Source: Promethearchaeota archaeon (GTDB taxonomy: Archaea > Asgardarchaeota > Lokiarchaeia > Sigynarchaeales > SOKP01). Taken from it: a stretch of DNA of 6,242 nt. Shown one piece after another: positions 1 to 6,242 of the stretch. Location of the stretch: positions 1 to 6,242 of the forward strand of contig WJKD01000653.1 of the NCBI GenBank assembly GCA_014729315.1. Reading direction: 5' to 3'. A program made the translations under genes and the position numbers. The notes under the pieces are model-generated. The model was not told the origin of the DNA and did no database searches. It saw only the letters and a list, made by a program, of their open reading frames with translations. Within the stretch, counting starts at the first letter, position 1. Every line of letters starts with the position of its first letter.

Positions 1-31
1 AAAAGAAAAAGGAGTCATAATATTTCTATTG

Positions 32-72
32 AAAAAATATAGCATTTTTAGTAAGTTAAACACATTCTTACT
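32..72 (-). terminator. Possible terminator after kinase A (weak hairpin plus T-run)
   Basis: Starting about 20 nt after the kinase A TAA, the transcribed strand can form a 6-bp stem (AGTAAG/CTTACT, 72-67 with 55-50) with an 11-nt loop, followed 12 nt later by six T (37-32). A further T-rich stretch lies at 15-1. Archaeal termination depends mainly on oligo-T tracts, which fits, but the stem is AT-rich and weak. Nothing else is visible in the final 92 bases. Confidence 0.3.
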
Positions 73-92
73 TAATCTATTGGGTTTGAGAG

Positions 93-3000
93 TTAGGATT
101 TATTCAAATCCAACGGAACTGTGAAATAAAAACTCGTTCCTTTTTCTAACCCATCCGAAGTCGCCCATATTTTCCCTCCGTGCGCTTCGACGAACCCTTT
201 AGTGATATAAAGACCTAAGCCCGTTCCCTTTATATATTCGTTGCTAGAATTATGCTTTATCATTTCGAATTTTTTGAATAATCTTTTTAATTCGCTTGGT
301 TTTAAGCCGATACCATTATCCTCCACGATAAACAAATATTTATTATTAATTTTCTCGCTATTAATCTCAATTTTTCCGCCGGGAAGAGTATATTTATTAG
401 CGTTAGATAACAGATTTGAAAACACTTGAAACATCCTTTCAGGATCGATATTTAAAGATAAATTATAATCAACATTTACTACTACTTCTTGGTCTTTGTT
501 TTTGAAGAGATAACTTAACTCGCTAATACAATTTGTTATTATTTCCCTCATATTTGTTTGTTCACGATTTAACTCCATCTTTTTGGCTTCAATTTTCATG
601 ACATCAAGAATTTGATTCATTAATTTCTGTAATCTTTCTATATTTCGTTGAACAATAACAAGATCTTTCTTTATTTCGGGATTAAGTGTTTCTTTATATT
701 TCGTTAAAATATAATCTGTATAGCCGGAGATTGAAATCAACGGAGTCTTCAATTCGTGAGCAGCAGCAGTAATAAATTCGTCTTTCAATCTATCGAGCTT
801 TTGCAATTCAATATTTTTTTCCATAAGCTGTCTCGTTCTCTCCATTACTTTCTGTTCCAGTTCTTTGTTAAGCTCCTTTAACTTTTCTTCGGATTCTCGA
901 ATTTTTAATTCTGCTAACTTTCTTTCAGTAATATCCATGATAAAGACTTGTAATAATGTTTTATTCTCAAAATGTACAAAAGAACCCTCTAAAGTCAACC
1001 AAAATTCTTTACCATCACCTCGAGCGATTTGAAATTCATAGGGCTCTAACTTTTTGTTCTTCACTAGAGCTCTAAACCTTTCGGCAAAAACAGGAATTAA
1101 TTCCTCAAATCGTGCGTCACCTCTTCTCAAAAATAGTTTAAGCACTTCCCTAAAATCTCTGCCGATTAGATCTTCTCGGGAAAAAACCGATAAGAAGCGA
1201 TTCATGGTTATATTACAATCAACGATCTTACCTTTCATATCAACTAACCATATTGCATAAGGCGAAGAATTGAATAGATGTCGATATTTTTTTTCCGATT
1301 CTTGTAATAATCGTTCAGCAACTTTTCTTTCGGTGATATCGCGCGCAATTACTAAAAATTTCGTAACATTATTTTTATCGGTAAAAGCACTGGCATTGAT
1401 CTCTACATTTATAAAACCTCCATCCTTCTTTTTTATTTTCGCTTCAATTATTTTGTCTCCTTTTCTTAATTTTTCAATTAAGGGAAACACTCCATTTTTA
1501 TAATACTCTGAAGAAATGAATTCTCTGGGACGATTTCCCAATATCTCCTCTTTTGTATATCCTAATATTTTATAAACAGGTTTTTCGTTAATATATTCAA
1601 TTTTAAAGTTTTTTCCAATAATTAAAATTATATCATTTGCATTTTCGGAAATAAGTCGGTATTTTTCCTCAGATTCTGTTATTTTATGTTCAGCAATCTT
1701 ACTTTCTGTGATATCGTGGACGACACCTCTCAATCCTATAGGTTTACCGTCTTCTAAAATTCTTTTTGAAAGAATGCGTGCGTGAAATTGAGTTCCGTCC
1801 CATCGCTTCATGATGTACTCGTTTGGTCTAATAAGCCCATGCTTTAAGGTAGTTTTCAAATTCTTTGAAGCTCGTTTGTATTGTTTTTTTGGAAAAAAAT
1901 CTGAGACGTAAAGCCCTTTTTCTAAATCATCTTGGGTTAACTTAAATTGTTTCAATCCAGCTGAATTTACGTAAGTGATTCTGTTATTGAGGTCTAATTC
2001 GTAGATCGTTTCTGGAAGAAATTCAGTAAGTTCTCTGTATTTTTTTTCTGATTCCTCTAATTTTTTATTTGTTCTCTTTAGTTCTGTTATATCCGTTATA
2101 ACGGCAAAACTGCCAACAAATTCGTTATTAATATCAAAAACGGGTTGAGGTGAGACAATAGTGTAAGCGTTCGATCCATTTTTCTTTTTCCATGTCATTT
2201 CGTAAGTATCAGCGTATCCCAATTTCCGTTTTTGAATTTGCTCTCGAATTAAAATTTTGTTTTCCTCATCAACAAAGTTATAAACTAAATGATTTATTAA
2301 CTCATCTCGATCGTAACCCAATATTTCACATAATCTATCGTTAACATAAGTGATTCTCTGTTGCTTATCAAATATCCCCAATCCCTCATTCATCGTTTCG
2401 ATTAAATTTCTAAATCTTCTCTCTCGATTACGGATTTCTTCCTCTGCTTTTCTCCGTTCTGTAATGTTTTCGAAAGTTATGAGTATTCCTACAACATTTT
2501 CATTAGAATCTCGCAATGGAATTCTATTGGTGTCGAACCAAACTATCTTTCCATCTTCTCTATACCACGATTCAATTGTATGGTATTCTGGTTGATTTGA
2601 TTCGATTACGCTTTTGTCGCTTATATAAAGGTATTCGGCTTCTTCTTGGCCCCATACGAGCTCAAAATCGGTTTTACCAATAATGTTCATTGGATTTTCA
2701 ACTCCAGCAATACCGGCGTAGTTGTTATTACATCCTAAATAGATGAGATTTTTGTCCTTCCAAGCGATATATTGCGGAATATTGTCCATTATTACTTTAA
2801 GTATATCTTCGGACTCTTGAAGGGCCTCTTTATATTCTCTCGGTTGGAGTAGTTTCCAGAACCTTATCTCTGTTAAATTATCTATCATTTCTCTAAACCT
2901 TTGCTCCGCATTCGAAACTTTCTTTGTTTGATTTTCTAGACTCTTTTTAATATGAGAGATAAACAAAAATAGGTGATTTTGCTGTTCGTCTTTTATTGAT

Positions 3001-3329
3001 TTAACAGAATAATCGTATTTTTTAAAGGATTTACTTCTATGTTCTAGTCTAAATTCGCCCCCCGATTCCGCCCCAGCTTCTAGTTTGTTAAGCTTTTTCG
3101 TTAGCGTTTTCTTGTCTTTTTTGTGCAGAAATTGGAAAATCGGCTTTTTTAAAATTTCAGTTTTTTCGTATCCGAGCCATGTCTGAAAGGGTTTGGAGTT
3201 AATAAAGATGAATTGAAATTCGCTATTTAGAATAAAGATTAAATCTTGCGTGTTTTTGATGATTAATTCTAGTGCCTTATGATTTGCTTTTCCTAGTATT
3301 TTAGCAATCTTTTCCATCATAAATTTCAC
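93..3329 (-). CDS. Kinase A: cytoplasmic sensor histidine kinase with six PAS domains (HisKA + HATPase_c)
   Basis: This is a complete 1078-residue kinase that should autophosphorylate on a histidine and pass the phosphate to a response regulator not encoded here. Domains in order: PAS1 about 18-130 (divergent, no closing DIT motif), a linker with RFWKL at 156-160, PAS2 172-290, PAS3 303-417, PAS4 427-543, PAS5 553-668, PAS6 678-803, a coiled coil 804-850, HisKA about 846-913, HATPase_c about 962-1073. The phosphoacceptor is H858 in HELKTPL; E859 and T862 form the ExxT motif of kinases that can also act as phosphatases. The ATP site is intact: N972/N976 (N box), DNGIG 1004-1008 (G1), LFKKF 1017-1021 (F box), GTGLG 1035-1039 (G2). 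There is no signal peptide, membrane segment or receiver domain, so it should be soluble. An in-frame TAG lies two codons upstream of the GTG at 3329; ATGs at 3320 and 3317 are alternative starts. The ligands are unknown: no LOV cysteine motif is visible. Confidence 0.95.
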   Translation of the reverse strand: MKFMMEKIAKILGKANHKALELIIKNTQDLIFILNSEFQFIFINSKPFQTWLGYEKTEILKKPIFQFLHKKDKKTLTKKLNKLEAGAESGGEFRLEHRSKSFKKYDYSVKSIKDEQQNHLFLFISHIKKSLENQTKKVSNAEQRFREMIDNLTEIRFWKLLQPREYKEALQESEDILKVIMDNIPQYIAWKDKNLIYLGCNNNYAGIAGVENPMNIIGKTDFELVWGQEEAEYLYISDKSVIESNQPEYHTIESWYREDGKIVWFDTNRIPLRDSNENVVGILITFENITERRKAEEEIRNRERRFRNLIETMNEGLGIFDKQQRITYVNDRLCEILGYDRDELINHLVYNFVDEENKILIREQIQKRKLGYADTYEMTWKKKNGSNAYTIVSPQPVFDINNEFVGSFAVITDITELKRTNKKLEESEKKYRELTEFLPETIYELDLNNRITYVNSAGLKQFKLTQDDLEKGLYVSDFFPKKQYKRASKNLKTTLKHGLIRPNEYIMKRWDGTQFHARILSKRILEDGKPIGLRGVVHDITESKIAEHKITESEEKYRLISENANDIILIIGKNFKIEYINEKPVYKILGYTKEEILGNRPREFISSEYYKNGVFPLIEKLRKGDKIIEAKIKKKDGGFINVEINASAFTDKNNVTKFLVIARDITERKVAERLLQESEKKYRHLFNSSPYAIWLVDMKGKIVDCNITMNRFLSVFSREDLIGRDFREVLKLFLRRGDARFEELIPVFAERFRALVKNKKLEPYEFQIARGDGKEFWLTLEGSFVHFENKTLLQVFIMDITERKLAELKIRESEEKLKELNKELEQKVMERTRQLMEKNIELQKLDRLKDEFITAAAHELKTPLISISGYTDYILTKYKETLNPEIKKDLVIVQRNIERLQKLMNQILDVMKIEAKKMELNREQTNMREIITNCISELSYLFKNKDQEVVVNVDYNLSLNIDPERMFQVFSNLLSNANKYTLPGGKIEINSEKINNKYLFIVEDNGIGLKPSELKRLFKKFEMIKHNSSNEYIKGTGLGLYITKGFVEAHGGKIWATSDGLEKGTSFYFTVPLDLNKS
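3326..3329 (-). promoter_or_regulatory. Possible Shine-Dalgarno core GTGA for kinase A
   Basis: On the minus strand the sequence reads CTC-GTGA-AATTT-ATG-ATG. GTGA matches the core of the archaeal ribosome-binding consensus (GGAGGTGATC, complementary to the 16S 3' end) and lies 5 nt before the ATG at 3320 and 8 nt before the ATG at 3317. No purine-rich element precedes the GTG codon itself. The GTG may therefore be part of the binding site rather than the start, which would shorten the protein by three or four residues. Four bases are weak evidence. Confidence 0.35.
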
Positions 3330-3379
3330 GAGCTAATAAGAACAATGCCTCTTTTGTCAAAGAATAGCGAATCTCAGAT

Positions 3380-3402
3380 TTTACATTATACTAATATGTA
3401 AA
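3380..3402. repeat. Inverted repeat TTTACAT-N9-ATGTAAA in the spacer
   Basis: Two perfect 7-bp arms (3380-3386 and 3396-3402) are separated by 9 nt, so the half-sites are 16 bp centre to centre. The repeat lies 50 nt upstream of the kinase A GTG, where a promoter or the transcript start would be expected, and has the geometry of an operator for a dimeric regulator. The spacer is extremely AT-rich, so chance is a real alternative. Confidence 0.3.
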
Positions 3403-3406
3403 CTAT

Positions 3407-3441
3407 TATTTTTAATAATCCTTATGAAATATTTTTAATAA
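3407..3441 (-). promoter_or_regulatory. AT-rich promoter candidate: two direct copies of a 12-mer
   Basis: On the minus strand TTATTAAAAATA occurs twice, at 3430-3441 and 3407-3418, with a 23-bp period. Either copy resembles an archaeal TATA element, and they lie about 80-110 nt upstream of kinase A. They could be alternative TATA boxes or a pair of regulator sites. If used, kinase A can be transcribed independently of kinase B. No convincing BRE element could be singled out, and low-complexity AT sequence produces such matches easily. Confidence 0.25.
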
Positions 3442-3513
3442 GAAAAACTATAGTGTTGTATTCTTTTAAATCTAATTCTGAATGATTCATAAAGCTCCCT
3501 ATTAACGAGAAGA

Positions 3514-6242
3514 TCAATGGTGAATTAATGGAATTGTAAAATAAAATTCGCTCCCTTTATCCTTTCCTTTTGATTTTGCCCATATCTTTCCTCCATGAGC
3601 TTCTACGATACCTTTGGTAATAAATAATCCTAAGCCTGTTCCACTCTCAAAAGCAGATCCTCCTTTCTCATTATTAAATCTGACGAATTTTTGAAACAAC
3701 GAGCTTATCTCATTTTCAGTTAACCCCCTTCCCGTGTCTCTGATCTCAAATACGCACTTTCCGTCTCTAATCTCGTTAGAAATTTCGATCTTTCCATTCT
3801 CTGGTGTGAATTTGATTGCATTTACGATTAAGTTCGAGAATACTTGATTAATACGACTGGGATCGACGTATAAGGTTAAATATTTATCCACATTGAGATC
3901 GATGTGAAGGTTTTTATCTTTAAGTTGAAAATCCAAATCAGAAATACACCCTTTCACAATTTCGTGTATATTTTTCCTGGTCAATTCGATTTCCATTTTT
4001 TTTGCGTCAATCTTAATAACATCTAGAAGTTCTTCGATATAGGAGTGGAGCCTCGAAACATTATTTTGCACTCTCATTAAATCATCTTTTATTTCTGAGT
4101 CCAAATCTTTATATTTTGTTAATATAAAATCCGTATAACCTCCAATTGAGATTAAGGGCGTTTTTAATTCGTGAGCCGCAATGGTTATAAAATCGTTCTT
4201 CATTTGATCGAGCATTTTTAGCTCTATATTTTGTGCTCTTAGCTTTTTTTCGGATTCTCTAAGTTGTTTTTCTAACCTATGTTTCTCTGTAATGTCTAAA
4301 AATGTTCCTTCTACGATAGGAGTCTCGTTTGATTTAGTATCTACAATGTGTGCGTTTATTTCAGTGTAAATTGTTTTATTTTTCAGTGTCTTTATAGGGG
4401 CTCTAAAATTTTTTACAGATCCATTTTTAGTCAACTCTTTGTAATATTTCTCGCGATCGTCAGTATTTAAGAAAAATTTTGATGAATGAACCCCTAAGAG
4501 ATTATCAGAATCAGATATCTCTAAAATATTTTTAAACGCATTATTATGTATTAATAGTTTTCCACCTAATTCTCCTTTAAAGAATCCTACATCCAAATCG
4601 TTTACCATATTCTTGTAATTTTCTTCGGAATTTTTTAATTCCCTTGTTCGCTCAAGAATTTTTTGTTCTAATTCTTTATTCAATAGTTTTAGTTTCTCTT
4701 CAGATCGTTTTAAATTAATTTCTGCTCTTTTCTTCTCCGTTATATCTTGAACTACGGTTTGAAACATATTTTCTTTTCCCCATTGCAGTTTCGTGCTTTT
4801 TATATTTACCCAAGACTCTGTTCCGTCTTTTCTAATTAATTTGTACTCGAGAGTAGGAACTTCTTCTTTTTCTCTCATAATCTCCAAATGAGGTTCGAAA
4901 AAAGCTATATTTTTTTGAGCATTATTGAAGAGAGAAAGTAAGCTCACATAGTTGCCACCGATAATTTGATCTTTTGGCGTTTTTAAGAATTCTACTGCTT
5001 TTGGATTGCAATCTAAGACAAATCCTTTGAAGTTAACTAAGAAGATTGCATAGGGAGAACCTTGAAATAAACGGCGATATTTTTCTTCAGATTGTTTTAA
5101 GAGTATTTCCGCTCGACGCCTTTCTGAGATATCTCGAGAAATTATTATACCTTTCAATCTATTATCGTTATCGATAAAAGTTTTACCCTTAACGGATACC
5201 CAAATCCATTTATTCTGTTTATGTTGAACTCTTAAATCAACGCTTGCCTCTCCTTTTTCTTTTCCTTTAAGTAAGGCATCTATTGCCTTTTTTTTGTCAT
5301 CGGGATGAATATAATCTATAAGGGAATTTCCTACCATTTCTTCTTGTGTATAACCCATAATTTTATAATGAGTCTCCTCATTAACATATTCATAAATCCC
5401 TTTTTCGTTAACGATACAAATAAGATCATTTGCATTTTCCGATATTAATTTGTGTTTTTCTTCGGTCTTCTTTAGTTTTTTCTCAAGAACATATCTCTCG
5501 GTTATATTTCTGAAAACTCCGCTAAAGCCAATTTTTTTATCGTTTTTGTATCTTAAATAGATTGTAGATTCGAAGTATAATTTTTTCTTGCTTTTTGTAT
5601 ATAATTCAAAAATCTCATCACTTATCACAGATTTACTTTTATATACATTGTTAAAACATTCAAAAATCTTCTTGCTTGTTTGCTTATTAATGAAACTGAT
5701 ATAGTTTTTACCTATAAAGTCTTCCTCAGCATACTCCGAAACATCGAGAAAATATTTATTGATGTAAGTGAAATTACCCTTTAAATCAACCTCAAAATAA
5801 CCCGCTTTTAGGTTATCTAAAATATTTCTATATTTCATTTCGGATTCTTTTATCCGCTGTTGGGAACGTTTACGTTCGGTAATGTCCTCGTAAGAGACTA
5901 ATATTCCCATCAATTTCCCATCGTCGTCGATTATTGGTATCCGGTTAGTTCTATATAATATTTCTTCTCCGTTTGATGATTTCCATGTTTCTATGATGTT
6001 TTTTTGTGCTTTCTTAGAGGTTAGTACTTCTCTATCTTTATTACGAAGGTGAATTGGGTTTAACCTTGCCCAAGGTAATTCTTTATCCTTTTTTCCAATA
6101 ATACTCGAAGTATCCAGTAGGTCATTTAATTTGGCAAAACTTTTATTACAACCTAAATAATTTAATTCTGGATCTTTCCAATACACATAATTTGGAATAG
6201 AATCAACAACTATTTCCAACATCCTACGCGTTTCTTGAATTG
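3514..6242 (-). CDS. Kinase B: multi-PAS sensor histidine kinase, 5' end cut by the window edge
   Basis: This is a paralogue of kinase A. The frame stays open past the first in-window ATG (6222) to the edge: the six codons upstream read IQETRR and continue the alignment with kinase A (LQESED before ILKVIMD), so the true start lies outside. Numbering from that ATG (902 residues to the TGA stop): PAS-A up to 117, PAS-B 127-244, PAS-C 253-370 (with an HPDD motif at 306-309), PAS-D 378-499, coiled coil about 500-530, PAS-E 533-650, a second short coil, HisKA 670-740, HATPase_c about 787-898. The phosphoacceptor is H684 in HELKTPL, with E685 and T688 as the possible phosphatase motif. The N box (N797/N801), G1 (DTGRG 829-833), F box (LFQKF 842-846) and G2 (GTGLG 861-865) are intact, so it should be catalytically active. 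No membrane segment or receiver domain is visible. PAS-E has no counterpart at this position in kinase A. Signal and response regulator are unknown. Confidence 0.94.
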   Translation of the reverse strand, partial: IQETRRMLEIVVDSIPNYVYWKDPELNYLGCNKSFAKLNDLLDTSSIIGKKDKELPWARLNPIHLRNKDREVLTSKKAQKNIIETWKSSNGEEILYRTNRIPIIDDDGKLMGILVSYEDITERKRSQQRIKESEMKYRNILDNLKAGYFEVDLKGNFTYINKYFLDVSEYAEEDFIGKNYISFINKQTSKKIFECFNNVYKSKSVISDEIFELYTKSKKKLYFESTIYLRYKNDKKIGFSGVFRNITERYVLEKKLKKTEEKHKLISENANDLICIVNEKGIYEYVNEETHYKIMGYTQEEMVGNSLIDYIHPDDKKKAIDALLKGKEKGEASVDLRVQHKQNKWIWVSVKGKTFIDNDNRLKGIIISRDISERRRAEILLKQSEEKYRRLFQGSPYAIFLVNFKGFVLDCNPKAVEFLKTPKDQIIGGNYVSLLSLFNNAQKNIAFFEPHLEIMREKEEVPTLEYKLIRKDGTESWVNIKSTKLQWGKENMFQTVVQDITEKKRAEINLKRSEEKLKLLNKELEQKILERTRELKNSEENYKNMVNDLDVGFFKGELGGKLLIHNNAFKNILEISDSDNLLGVHSSKFFLNTDDREKYYKELTKNGSVKNFRAPIKTLKNKTIYTEINAHIVDTKSNETPIVEGTFLDITEKHRLEKQLRESEKKLRAQNIELKMLDQMKNDFITIAAHELKTPLISIGGYTDFILTKYKDLDSEIKDDLMRVQNNVSRLHSYIEELLDVIKIDAKKMEIELTRKNIHEIVKGCISDLDFQLKDKNLHIDLNVDKYLTLYVDPSRINQVFSNLIVNAIKFTPENGKIEISNEIRDGKCVFEIRDTGRGLTENEISSLFQKFVRFNNEKGGSAFESGTGLGLFITKGIVEAHGGKIWAKSKGKDKGSEFYFTIPLIHH

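Larger units (their letters stand above)
3330..3513. other. Intergenic spacer between kinase B and kinase A
   Basis: These 184 bp of very AT-rich sequence contain no gene that I can support. The length suggests kinase A has its own promoter, but readthrough from kinase B is possible because both genes run in the same direction and no strong hairpin terminator follows the kinase B stop. The only T-run on the transcribed strand near that stop is five T at 3443-3447, about 66 nt downstream, which could serve as a weak archaeal oligo-T terminator. The inverted repeat and direct repeats are listed separately. Confidence 0.6.

Noticed and set aside
241..429. Plus-strand open frame of 62 codons
   Set aside because: It lies entirely antisense to the ATPase domain of kinase A, whose motifs are intact in the minus strand; it has no recognisable domain and is a shadow.
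1054..1503. Two plus-strand open frames (68 and 77 codons) opposite the PAS5-PAS6 region
   Set aside because: Both are antisense to well-conserved PAS coding sequence, with the low-complexity composition expected of an antisense frame and no domain.
2350..2595. Plus-strand open frame of 81 codons
   Set aside because: It is antisense to the PAS2-PAS3 region of kinase A and shows no independent coding evidence.
3330..3513. Small gene or structured RNA in the spacer
   Set aside because: The sequence is AT-rich with frequent stops, no ribosome-binding site with a usable frame, and no GC-rich stems suggesting a folded RNA.
93..6242. Possible membrane segments or light-sensing LOV domain in either kinase
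   Set aside because: No stretch of about 20 hydrophobic residues occurs and no PAS contains the cysteine motif typical of LOV domains, so both are treated as soluble PAS kinases of unknown ligand.
93..6242. Mobile element, CRISPR array or defence system
   Set aside because: No transposase, recombinase, terminal inverted repeats, or regularly spaced repeats with unique spacers were seen; the repeated themes in the window are PAS domains at the protein level.

Overview
The window is almost entirely filled by two large, co-oriented minus-strand genes. Both encode soluble, multi-PAS sensor histidine kinases. The organism is probably an archaeon, most likely an Asgard (Lokiarchaeia/Promethearchaeota-like) lineage. 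The reasons are AT-rich, lysine- and asparagine-rich coding sequence, very large cytoplasmic PAS-PAS-PAS kinases with no membrane segment, the phrasing of the PAS modules (WKD-x-YLGCN, LISENAND, a RFWKL linker), and a GTGA Shine-Dalgarno-like core before a start ATG. This placement rests on recalled family style, not on a marker gene; a methanogenic archaeon or a bacterium is not excluded.

Layout in the direction of transcription (right to left): 6242-3514 is kinase B, cut at its 5' end by the window edge, with at least five PAS domains followed by HisKA and HATPase_c. 3513-3330 is an AT-rich spacer of 184 bp with a short inverted repeat and a pair of 12-bp direct repeats. 3329-93 is kinase A, complete, with six PAS domains followed by HisKA and HATPase_c. 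92-1 is a short non-coding tail with a weak hairpin and T-runs that may be a terminator.

The two kinases are clear paralogues. Their phosphoacceptor regions match at about 60% of residues by eye, and two of the PAS domains match one to one. The rest of the sensor region has been reshuffled: kinase A has two PAS domains where kinase B has one, and kinase B carries an extra PAS domain inside the coiled coil just before the kinase core. Each probably senses one or more cytoplasmic signals, autophosphorylates on a histidine and passes the phosphate to a response regulator. No receiver domain or response regulator is encoded in the window, so the partner and the output are unknown. I see no mobile element, CRISPR array, RNA gene or additional protein gene here, and nothing that amounts to a wholly new kind of system.
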